A stretch of 22,255 nt of DNA, from positions 1-22,255 of the forward strand of contig CBDUOF010000032.1 in NCBI GenBank assembly GCA_965368765.1, in the 5' to 3' direction. A program made the translations under genes and the position numbers. The DNA is from Leptofilum sp965368765. GTDB taxonomy: Bacteria; Chloroflexota; Anaerolineae; Promineifilales; Promineifilaceae. Under the pieces are notes generated by a model that worked only from the letters and a program-made list of their open reading frames with translations, had not been told where the DNA came from and searched no databases. Below are positions 7,157 to 15,069 of this stretch, piece after piece. The number at the start of each line of letters is the position of its first letter. Within the stretch, counting starts at the first letter, position 1.

Positions 7157-10100
7157 TTGTCTATGACTGTTTTGGAAGAAGATATGCAGGAGATCGAGCC
7201 GGTAACGGCCGTTCTCGACCCAATCGAATCGGAAGAAACGCCCAGACGGCCGTTTTCCTGGGAATCCCTCAGTTTACTGCTCCTGCTGCTCATTCTCGTC
7301 ATGGCAGCCACGTTTCGGTTTACCGGCCTTACCTGGGGCGAAGGCTTTTTCCTCCATCCCGATGAATTTTTCCTTATGGATGTGGCCAGCCGCCTACAGC
7401 CTGCCGATGATTTTGCCAGCTACCTGCGGACCTCGGAATCCACGCTAAATCCTTACAATGTCGATAAAGGATTTTACGTCTACGGCAACTTTCCCATGAC
7501 AGCCACGCGCTACTTTGCCGAATGGGCCACGGCTGCCTGCAACAACTTTCCAGAGCAGTGCACCCAAACGTACAACAGCTTCTATGGCCTGCAGCAAAGC
7601 GGCCGTTTCCTTTCAGCCCTGGTTGATCTCATTACCGTTTTCATTACATTTTTAATTGGCCGTCGCCTGTACAGTTGGCAGGCAGGCTTGCTCGCGGCCT
7701 TCTTTCAGGGAACGGCCGTCATGGCCATCCAGCAATCCCATTTTTTCACGATGGACAACTGGGCCGCTTTTTTCACAACGTTGGGCGTCTATACGGCCGT
7801 AAGGGCGGCAGGCCTTGGAGACGCCAAGCTCAAATGGCAGCTTCATTGGTGGATCCTATTCGGGCTTGCGCTTGGCCTGGCCGTGGCTTCCCGCATCAAC
7901 GTCGCCCCGCTGGCAGTGATCATTAACATTTCGGCCGTCATTTGGCTGGTACGCCGGGGCCACACCTGGCACAGCCTGCGCAATACAAGCCACGGGTCAC
8001 TCGATTTTCAGCGTATCGTCCTGGGCGTGCTAGTCGCCGCCACCGTTTCGCTTGTTGTCTTCCGGTTGGCACAGCCCTACGCTTTTGCCGATACCACCAT
8101 CGCTCGCAACGAAATAATCACCCAAAGTGGTGAAGAGCCGGGCGGCATCGAGCTTACGCTGCGTTCAATCATAGGGTTTAACCCGCAGTGGCGCAGCAAC
8201 ATGGACGAAATTCAGCAGCAGCAAAGTCCGGAAGCCGTTTTCCCCCCGGCCCTGCAGTGGACCGATCGGGCAAAAATCATTTTTCCCTTCACCAACATGG
8301 TGCTGTATGGCATGGGACTCACCGCCGGATTGGCCGCCTGGGCTGGCCTGCTCTGGGCGCTGTGGCGCATTGTGCATGCCCGACCGGACTGGATGGCGCA
8401 CGCCATTCCTGTGACCTGGAGCCTTCTCTATTTTCTCTTCATGGCAACCCGCTGGGTCAAATCGATTCGTTATTTCTTGCCAATCTACCCCACTTTATTT
8501 TTGTTAGGTGGCTGGGCACTTTTCGCCATTTGGCAGCGCGCCAGACAAAGTGAGCGGCAAAACAGGGTGCGAAGCAGCCTGGCGGCAGCTCTTATTGTGC
8601 TCGTCGTCGTCCCCAGCTTTTTGTGGGCCAACGCCTTTGTGCAGATTTACCGTGAACCCATCACCCGCATTGCGGCCTCGGAATGGATGTTTGAAAATAT
8701 TCCCACAGGTGCATCCCTCCTTTATGAAGCAGATGGCCAAGCGAAGGAGCTGACCCTGCCGCTAAAGGGGTACGATTTTCAGATGGGCGGCAATCCGCTC
8801 TACTTGTCGGCAATACTGCCGGAAGATGGCACCGTAACGGCCGTTCGCCTCAATAAATTGTCAATTCCCAGTGAGTTCAGCACCGGCCAAACCCAACCCG
8901 TCACGTTGCAGGTCAGCTTAAACAACAGCAATCCCCAGGCCAACGATCTCGTCGTGACGGAAGAAGAAGCCAGCTACCTGTTGGATCTGCCAGCTACAGC
9001 CGTCCTTGCCAATACGCCGCTGCAGCTCCAGCTAGACCTCACCGCTGGGGGCACGGTTCGCGCCCAAACCAGTCTGCTGATGAACGAGCATTGGGACGGC
9101 ATTCTACCTTACGACGTTAACGGCCGTTCCGCCTACGGCGCACATTTTACCGAAGTCACAGGTGGGCAGCGCCCCATCACCAACCCAGACAGCCCCGAGA
9201 AGCGAGATGAGATGGTGACCTGGCTCGATGAGGCCGACTATATCGTCCTAAGCAGCCAACGCGCCGTCTGGTCGTTGCCTCGCCTGCCGCTTACCTATCC
9301 GATGACGATGCGCTACTTCGATGCCCTGTTCAACGAAGAGCTAGGCTTCGAGTTGGTGGCCGAGTTCCATGCCCCCATGCAAATTGGCCCACTTTTTATC
9401 AGCGACACGGCAGGCAAAATTGGCTGGGGCGAACCGCCGGAAATTGGCTGGCCACCGCCAGGGGATTTGGCCGCAGAAGAAGCATTCAGCGTCTACGACC
9501 ATCCACCAGTTTGGATTTTTGCCAAAACGGAAGCGTACAGCCGGGAAAATACGGCCGCTATTTTGGGCGAAGTAGATTTGAGTCAGGCGGTGTTCATGAA
9601 TCCTGGTCAGGCTACGGAGGCGCCCAATGGCCTGATGCTGTCAGAAACGGCGCTTGCCACCCAACGAGCCAACGGCACCTTCAGCGACATTTTCAACCCG
9701 GACGGTATTCTGTCTCAAAACCCCGCGCTGGCAGCTGTTGTTTGGTGGCTGGCAATTATTGCCTTAGGCTGGCTCACCTTCCCGCTCTCGTTTGCCATTT
9801 TCCGTGGCTTACCCAGCAAAGGCTACGCGCTGTCTCGCATTCTGTCGCTTTTGCTCATCTCCTATTTTGTTTGGCTTACGGCCAGCGTGGAGTTGTTCCA
9901 AAATTCGCGGGGAACGCACCTGCTTGCCCTGCTAATCACTGTTATTTTAAGCGGGCTGGTTCTGCTGCGGCGCGGCGGCGAGATTCGTACTTTTGTCCGC
10001 GAGAATTTAGCTTTTATCGGCATTGTGGAACTTGTTGCAGTTGGCCTGTACCTCATCGCTATCTTCATTCGGGTGCGCAATCCCGACGTGTGGGACGTGA

Positions 10101-12280
10101 TTTGGGGTGGCGAAAAGCCGATGGACCTGACTTATTTTACGGCCGTTCTTAAATCCACCAGCTTCCCACCCTATGATCCCTGGTTTGCCGGTGGCTACAT
10201 CAACTACTACTACTACGGATTTGTCTACGCTGGCGTCCTCACCAAGCTGCTGGGCATCGTGCCGACGATTGCCTACAACTTGAATTTATCGATGCTGTTT
10301 AGCTTTACGGGCATCGCCGTGTTTAGCATCGCCTATGATTTGGTTGCCTGGCGACCGAATATTAGAGATTGGAGAATGGCGATTAAAAGCCCCAGCTTCC
10401 AATCTCTACCCTCCAATCTCAACAAAAAAGCCATCTCGGCGGGCCTCATCGCCGCCACGCTTGCCATTCTACTGGGCAATCTGGGTGAAGTGGGTGTGCT
10501 GACCGACGCCTGGTACAGAGCAGGCAATCCGGCGTTGGAAGAGAGCGTGCCGCTGGTGGGAAAGGCCGTTCGTACCCTGGACGGCGGCTTTAAAGTGATG
10601 AGCGGTCAGCCCGCCCCCATTTATCCCGGTGACTGGTTCTGGACGGCCACCCGATCTTTGAACTGGAACGAGGGCGAAGCAGCGCCGATCACCGAATTCC
10701 CCTTCTTTACTTTTCTCTATGGGGACCTGCATGCCCACATGATTGCTCTGCCGCTCACGATGCTGGCCCTGGCCTGGGCCGTGTCGCTGGTGCTAAAAGC
10801 CAAAAAGCGTGGCGATCGGGGAGCTGAGATTGGAGATCTGGCCGAAAACGCCTCAAACCCTAATCTCCAATCTCGCAGCCGCAGGTTGCCAATCTCATCC
10901 GCCTGGTGGGAAACTGCTCTCATCTGGTTCGTCGGGGCGCTCGCCCTTGGCGTGCTGCAAGCCACAAATGTTTGGGATTTACCCACCTATGGCGTGATTG
11001 GGGTATTGGCCATTGCGTATGTGGTGATTGAGGAAAACGGCCGTTCCTTTACTTTTAAATCAGTAGGACAAATAGGGCTCCAGGCAACAGGTCTCATCGG
11101 TCTGGCGCTCCTGCTCTTCTGGCCCTTCTCCAGCAACTTTGGCGCGGGCTTCAACTCGATAGGCGTGTGGGATGGCTCAACAAGCTATTTGGGCAACTAT
11201 TTAGTTGTCTACGGGCTATTCCTGTTTTTTATCCTGACCCATTTGGCACGAGAATTCCGTGCCTGGACTCGTACCTGGACCCAGGAAGGGCTTCGGCAGT
11301 GGGAACCTGCCGCCTGGCCAACATTAATGGCTTTGGGTTTGTACATCGTTTTGATGCTTATTTTATTCCGCATGGCCTATTGGATTGCCCCGGTGGTCCT
11401 AACACTCACTGTGGTGGCCGGGCTGCTGGGTTTACGGCCAAATCTACCGGCGAGCCGCCGTATTGTGCTCATTTTGATTGCCTCTGCCCTGGGCATCACG
11501 CTGTTTGTGGAGTTTTTTGTGGTGGAAAACACGGTCGGACGCATGAATACCGTCTTTAAGTTTTACATGCAGGTCTGGCTGATTTTGAGTGTGGTGGGTG
11601 GGGTAACGGCCGTTTTGGCCTGGCCATCCATTCAAAAGAAAGAAACCGTACGCAAAGCGTGGTTGGTTGTGCTGGGCATTCTGGTAGCAGCCGCCGCCCT
11701 GTACCCAATTTTGGCCACCAAAGCCAAATGGGACGTACGCCTCAGCCAGGAAGCCCCCATTACGCTAGACGGCATGGCCTTCATGCCGTATGCCAGCTAC
11801 ACAGAAAGCGCTGGTGGCGTTAGCGGCAATGTGCCGCTCTCCTTCGATTATGAAGCGCTCAAGTGGATGCAGGAAAATATTCCTGGTTCGCCAGTGGTTG
11901 CCGAGGGGTACAGCGACAACTATTATCGTTCCGTCACCAACCGTGTTGCCATGTACACAGGCTTGCCCGGCATCATTGGCTGGAGTGGCCATCAGAGGCA
12001 GCAGCGCGCCATTCTGCCCGGCCAATTCATCGATCAGCGTCTGCGGGATGTGGGACTCTTATACAATACCATCCAGCCACAAGAGGCGCTTAACATTATC
12101 GCGAAGTACGATATTTCTTACATTTATGTCGGTCAGCTGGAATGGGTGCTCTACCCCCCGGAGGGTCTGAATAAATTCGACCAAATGGTAGAAATGGGCA
12201 TTTTGGCCGAAGTGTACCGGAATGCCGGGACGACCATTTACACAGTTGTGAATACAGGTGCAATTTCTTTAAGTAATTGA
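7157..12280 (+). CDS. Giant membrane protein: PMT-like glycosyltransferase fused to Chlor_Arch_YYY (DUF2298) domain
   Basis: This 1,707-residue polytopic protein has two halves. The N-terminal half (about 38-480) is GT-C/PMT-like: a first membrane helix, then an exported loop with HPDE (67-70) at the place of the catalytic acidic pair, then GRFLSALVDLITVFITFLIGRRLY and further helices. Residues about 485-850 are a hydrophilic, presumably extracytoplasmic region. The C-terminal half (about 855-1707) is a YYY/DUF2298 domain: EKPMDLTYF, FPPYDPWFAGGYINYYYYG (tyrosine run about 1017-1020), FPFFTFLYGDLHAHM, NTVFKFYMQ and a C-terminal soluble tail. It matches the next protein motif for motif, so the halves are separate modules. 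The substrate is unknown; transfer of a lipid-linked sugar outside the membrane is an inference. The start is TTG 7157 or ATG 7163. Two coding inverted repeats (10365-10420, 10826-10874) form linkers in the YYY half. Confidence 0.85.
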   Translation: MSMTVLEEDMQEIEPVTAVLDPIESEETPRRPFSWESLSLLLLLLILVMAATFRFTGLTWGEGFFLHPDEFFLMDVASRLQPADDFASYLRTSESTLNPYNVDKGFYVYGNFPMTATRYFAEWATAACNNFPEQCTQTYNSFYGLQQSGRFLSALVDLITVFITFLIGRRLYSWQAGLLAAFFQGTAVMAIQQSHFFTMDNWAAFFTTLGVYTAVRAAGLGDAKLKWQLHWWILFGLALGLAVASRINVAPLAVIINISAVIWLVRRGHTWHSLRNTSHGSLDFQRIVLGVLVAATVSLVVFRLAQPYAFADTTIARNEIITQSGEEPGGIELTLRSIIGFNPQWRSNMDEIQQQQSPEAVFPPALQWTDRAKIIFPFTNMVLYGMGLTAGLAAWAGLLWALWRIVHARPDWMAHAIPVTWSLLYFLFMATRWVKSIRYFLPIYPTLFLLGGWALFAIWQRARQSERQNRVRSSLAAALIVLVVVPSFLWANAFVQIYREPITRIAASEWMFENIPTGASLLYEADGQAKELTLPLKGYDFQMGGNPLYLSAILPEDGTVTAVRLNKLSIPSEFSTGQTQPVTLQVSLNNSNPQANDLVVTEEEASYLLDLPATAVLANTPLQLQLDLTAGGTVRAQTSLLMNEHWDGILPYDVNGRSAYGAHFTEVTGGQRPITNPDSPEKRDEMVTWLDEADYIVLSSQRAVWSLPRLPLTYPMTMRYFDALFNEELGFELVAEFHAPMQIGPLFISDTAGKIGWGEPPEIGWPPPGDLAAEEAFSVYDHPPVWIFAKTEAYSRENTAAILGEVDLSQAVFMNPGQATEAPNGLMLSETALATQRANGTFSDIFNPDGILSQNPALAAVVWWLAIIALGWLTFPLSFAIFRGLPSKGYALSRILSLLLISYFVWLTASVELFQNSRGTHLLALLITVILSGLVLLRRGGEIRTFVRENLAFIGIVELVAVGLYLIAIFIRVRNPDVWDVIWGGEKPMDLTYFTAVLKSTSFPPYDPWFAGGYINYYYYGFVYAGVLTKLLGIVPTIAYNLNLSMLFSFTGIAVFSIAYDLVAWRPNIRDWRMAIKSPSFQSLPSNLNKKAISAGLIAATLAILLGNLGEVGVLTDAWYRAGNPALEESVPLVGKAVRTLDGGFKVMSGQPAPIYPGDWFWTATRSLNWNEGEAAPITEFPFFTFLYGDLHAHMIALPLTMLALAWAVSLVLKAKKRGDRGAEIGDLAENASNPNLQSRSRRLPISSAWWETALIWFVGALALGVLQATNVWDLPTYGVIGVLAIAYVVIEENGRSFTFKSVGQIGLQATGLIGLALLLFWPFSSNFGAGFNSIGVWDGSTSYLGNYLVVYGLFLFFILTHLAREFRAWTRTWTQEGLRQWEPAAWPTLMALGLYIVLMLILFRMAYWIAPVVLTLTVVAGLLGLRPNLPASRRIVLILIASALGITLFVEFFVVENTVGRMNTVFKFYMQVWLILSVVGGVTAVLAWPSIQKKETVRKAWLVVLGILVAAAALYPILATKAKWDVRLSQEAPITLDGMAFMPYASYTESAGGVSGNVPLSFDYEALKWMQENIPGSPVVAEGYSDNYYRSVTNRVAMYTGLPGIIGWSGHQRQQRAILPGQFIDQRLRDVGLLYNTIQPQEALNIIAKYDISYIYVGQLEWVLYPPEGLNKFDQMVEMGILAEVYRNAGTTIYTVVNTGAISLSN
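10365..10420. repeat. Inverted repeat inside the YYY half of the fusion gene (first)
   Basis: GAGATTGGAG (10365-10374) pairs with CTCCAATCTC (10411-10420), with a further CCAATCTCT at 10399-10407. It encodes a hydrophilic linker (NIRDWRMAIKSPSFQSLPSN) that is absent from the paralogue, where the same loop reads GYGRSLSKKAHR. Confidence 0.8.
10826..10874. repeat. Inverted repeat inside the YYY half of the fusion gene (second)
   Basis: GAGATTGGAGAT (10826-10837) pairs perfectly over 12 bp with ATCTCCAATCTC (10863-10874). It encodes the loop EIGDLAENASNPNLQSR between two membrane segments after the GDLHAHM block. Confidence 0.85.
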
Positions 12281-12300
12281 GGAAGACTCTAGGGGTTTAA

Positions 12301-12315
12301 AGACCGTTAGGGTCT
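12301..12315 (+). promoter_or_regulatory. Small hairpin just before the second YYY gene
   Basis: AGACC (12301-12305) and GGTCT (12311-12315) form a perfect 5-bp stem with a 5-base loop in the 40-bp gap between the two YYY genes, five bases before the TTG start. It could tune translation between cistrons or arise by chance. Confidence 0.2.
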
Positions 12316-12320
12316 CGTCA

Positions 12321-14984
12321 TTGAGTAAATCTATGTTAGCTTGGGAAGACATTTTTGCGGCAATGAGATGGTGGGGTGTGCTGTTGCTGTTGGGAACGGC
12401 CGTAACCCCTCTTGCCTTCTACCTCTTTAAGCGACTGCCCGATCGGGGCTATGCCTTTGTCAAGATGCTGTCGCTGCTGCTGGTTAGCTACCTCTTCTGG
12501 CTGCTGGGCAGTCTGGGCTTTTTGCAAAATAATCTGGGCGGGATTTTGGCCGCTGTGGCTATCATGAGCGGTTTGTCATTCTGGGCCTATCGCCAGATTG
12601 GTGAAGAACTACGCGCCTGGATATGGGGGCAGTGGACACAAATCTTGATAACCGAGTTGGTCTTTGTCGTGTTGTTTGGCCTGTGGGTTTGGGTTCGCGC
12701 CCAGAACCCTGCCATTGTTGCGACAGAAAAACCAATGGAGTTTGCCTTCCTTAACGCCGTAGGGCGCAGCGCTACATTCCCGCCCGTCGATCCCTGGCTG
12801 TCTGGTTTTGCCATTAGCTACTACTATTTTGGCTATGTGATGACTTCAGTTTTAGGTCGTCTTGCGGCTGTTACTGAGCCCATCGCCTTTAACTTGGGCA
12901 TTGCCTGGCTTATGGCCGGAACCGGCGTGGGGGCTTTCGGGCTGGTTTATAACTTGATCGTGGGATACGGCCGTTCCCTGAGCAAAAAAGCCCACCGCCT
13001 AGCCATCACGTTTGGCCTGATGGCCGCGTTGGCGTTGCCGATAGGCGGTAATCTGCAAATTATTTTGGAAGCATTGCACGGCAACAATATTGGATCTGCC
13101 CAATTTTGGCAGTGGCTAGACGTGCGTGACATCAACACACCTCCCGATGCATTAAGCAGTCCACGCTACGAATCTAGCGGCTGGTGGTGGTGGCGTTCCT
13201 CTCGCGTTATCAACGAACATTCGCTGGCTGGGCAAGTTATCGAAGGGCTGGAACCAATTGCTGAATTTCCTGGTTTTAGCTTCATTTTGGGCGATATGCA
13301 TCCCCACGTTTTGGCCCTGCCCTTTGCCTTTTTGAGTTTAGCAGTGGCGCTTATGTGGTGGTTGGAGGAAAAGGAAAATGGAGATCGGCGATCCGCGCAT
13401 ACGCCGACACATTTTCTAATCGACAATCTCCACTCGCTCCTTCCCAACAAACCTCTGTGGGCGCTCACCGTTCTTGTCTTGGGTGGGCTCTCGTTCTTAA
13501 ACACCTGGGACGTGCTCATGCACCTGTTTGTGGTGCTGGGGGCCTTTGTCCTGAACCGCTGGCGCCGGTTTGGCTGGCAAACGAAGTGGCTTACTGATGC
13601 AGTTTGGCTGGCTGTGCTTCTGGCAATTCCCGCCATTCTGCTGTATCTGCCGTTTTATTTGGGTTTCCGCTCCCAGGCAGGCGCACCGTTTCTGCTGCCT
13701 ACCCTGGTGCGCCCCACCCGCTTACCTCAATTCTTAATTATTTTTGGGTTACCCATGCTGGGGATTTGGTCAATGACGTTGAGTTTGGTCAGCCCACATC
13801 TGCGCAAGCGATGGAAGTCGGGATTAGTCACGGCCGTTTCCTTGCTGGCAGGGTTGTTTGTAATCGCCTTGCTGTTGGGCTGGGTGGTTGCCAGCAGCGC
13901 CGACGGCACGGGTCGCATTGTCGGCCTGGCCAACGAATTAGGGCTGACGCTGTCGCCTCGGCCAGAAGGAAATGTGGCGGTTGGCTGGGGATTTACGGCC
14001 GTAGTCGCCCTGCTTCCCGCCATTTTACAGGCCAAACTTGCCTTTCCCGGCGTGATGCTCTTGCTGGCGGCCCTTCTTGGGCTGTGCGTGATCGCCTGGC
14101 AAGGCTTATTTGCTAAAAAAGCCGAACAGCCACAGCCTTTCACCGAGCAGCCGCGAATTGATGCAGAGGAGAACATCCCCGCGCCCAGTCCACTGCCGTT
14201 TGTCTTGTTGCTCATCGTTACGGGCGCTTTGCTGACCCTGGGGCCAGAGTTTGTCTATTTGCGAGATAATTTTGGCGTGCGGCTGAATACGGTTTTCAAG
14301 TTTTACTATCAGGCGTGGGTGATGTTTGGCGTGGCTGGGTTGTTTAGTCTGTCTTACTTATGGCTGGCAGCAAAGGTGGGCAGCCGGAAGCTACTCCCGG
14401 CAGGGGTGACTGTGGTCTATACGGCCGTATTCCTCGCCACCCTGCTCTTTCCTTACTATGCTGTCCAATCTCGTGCGATTGAATTTCGCGGGCCGGTGGA
14501 CGCCCCCGTGCGGCAACCGGCTACACTGAATGGCCTGGTGCAGATGGCCACATTTAACCCAGATGATTATGCAGCCGTCATGTGGCTGCGTGACAATGTG
14601 ACTGGTACGCCCACACTTGTCGAAGCGGTAGGTGGACAATATTCACCCCAGGGCCATGGGCGCATCTCCGCCAGCACCGGCATTCCCACCCTACTAGGCT
14701 GGGCCGGGCATGAATATCAGTGGCGGGGCAACAGCACATCGGAACCGACGGAACGAGATCCGGTCGTGCAAACGATTTACACCGCCCCTGGCTGGGAAAA
14801 CAGCGATGTGGTGAACACGCTCAATCGCTACGACGTGGCCTACATTTACGTTGGCAATCTGGAACGAGATACCTATGGCCTAAACGGCCGTTTACCCGGC
14901 TTGAATAAGTTTAACGAACAGCTAGAAGTTGCCTACCAGAATGGCTCTGTTACTATTTACCGCTGGCAAGCGCGAAACCAGTAA
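12321..14984 (+). CDS. Stand-alone Chlor_Arch_YYY (DUF2298) integral membrane protein
   Basis: This 887-residue, strongly hydrophobic protein is a single-copy member of the YYY family (TIGR03662/DUF2298), named for the YYYxG motif seen here as SYYYFGY (166-172). Other shared blocks are EKPMEFAFLNAVGRSATFPPVDPW, IAEFPGFSFILGDMHPHVLALP, RLNTVFKFYYQAW, and a C-terminal soluble part with GIPTLLGWAGHEYQWRG and YDVAYIYVGNLE. All are matched in order by the C-terminal half of the preceding protein, so the two are paralogues. The conserved DxHPH is a candidate active-site motif. Function is not established for the family; membrane glycan work is inferred from GT-C-like neighbours. The frame starts at TTG 12321; ATG 12333 is an alternative. 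It lies 40 bp after the previous gene and is probably co-transcribed. A hydrophilic loop (about 353-380) carries a degenerate repeat (13379-13432). Confidence 0.87.
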   Translation: MSKSMLAWEDIFAAMRWWGVLLLLGTAVTPLAFYLFKRLPDRGYAFVKMLSLLLVSYLFWLLGSLGFLQNNLGGILAAVAIMSGLSFWAYRQIGEELRAWIWGQWTQILITELVFVVLFGLWVWVRAQNPAIVATEKPMEFAFLNAVGRSATFPPVDPWLSGFAISYYYFGYVMTSVLGRLAAVTEPIAFNLGIAWLMAGTGVGAFGLVYNLIVGYGRSLSKKAHRLAITFGLMAALALPIGGNLQIILEALHGNNIGSAQFWQWLDVRDINTPPDALSSPRYESSGWWWWRSSRVINEHSLAGQVIEGLEPIAEFPGFSFILGDMHPHVLALPFAFLSLAVALMWWLEEKENGDRRSAHTPTHFLIDNLHSLLPNKPLWALTVLVLGGLSFLNTWDVLMHLFVVLGAFVLNRWRRFGWQTKWLTDAVWLAVLLAIPAILLYLPFYLGFRSQAGAPFLLPTLVRPTRLPQFLIIFGLPMLGIWSMTLSLVSPHLRKRWKSGLVTAVSLLAGLFVIALLLGWVVASSADGTGRIVGLANELGLTLSPRPEGNVAVGWGFTAVVALLPAILQAKLAFPGVMLLLAALLGLCVIAWQGLFAKKAEQPQPFTEQPRIDAEENIPAPSPLPFVLLLIVTGALLTLGPEFVYLRDNFGVRLNTVFKFYYQAWVMFGVAGLFSLSYLWLAAKVGSRKLLPAGVTVVYTAVFLATLLFPYYAVQSRAIEFRGPVDAPVRQPATLNGLVQMATFNPDDYAAVMWLRDNVTGTPTLVEAVGGQYSPQGHGRISASTGIPTLLGWAGHEYQWRGNSTSEPTERDPVVQTIYTAPGWENSDVVNTLNRYDVAYIYVGNLERDTYGLNGRLPGLNKFNEQLEVAYQNGSVTIYRWQARNQ
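13379..13432. repeat. Degenerate inverted repeat inside the stand-alone YYY gene
   Basis: TGGAGAT (13379-13385) pairs with ATCTCCA (13426-13432). It lies in the loop after GDMHPHV, the same protein position as the second repeat of the fusion gene. The arms are shorter and more diverged. Confidence 0.5.
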
Positions 14985-15004
14985 ACAAGGAGTCAGTCAC
15001 CGGT

Positions 15005-15039
15005 GGTGCCTACCGCTTCGGTCTGAATGATAGAGCACC
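15005..15039 (+). promoter_or_regulatory. Possible structured leader before the third membrane gene
   Basis: In the 85-bp gap, GGTGC (15005-15009) can pair with GCACC (15035-15039), enclosing a small ACCG/CGGT hairpin (15012-15022). It lies just upstream of the GGAG ribosome site at 15060-15063. The stems are short, so chance is likely; no known riboswitch class was recognised. Confidence 0.15.
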
Positions 15040-15069
15040 TGATGTCTGACTTGTAGAACGGAGAAGACT

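Noticed and set aside
9511..10152. 213-codon alternative + frame inside the PMT-YYY fusion gene
   Set aside because: It overlaps a continuous, well-aligned frame with membrane segments and conserved motifs; its translation is Arg/Cys/His-rich and shows no family.
15000..15045. tRNA-like or riboswitch-like fold in the gap before the third membrane gene
   Set aside because: Only short stems; no acceptor stem, T-loop or known riboswitch core.
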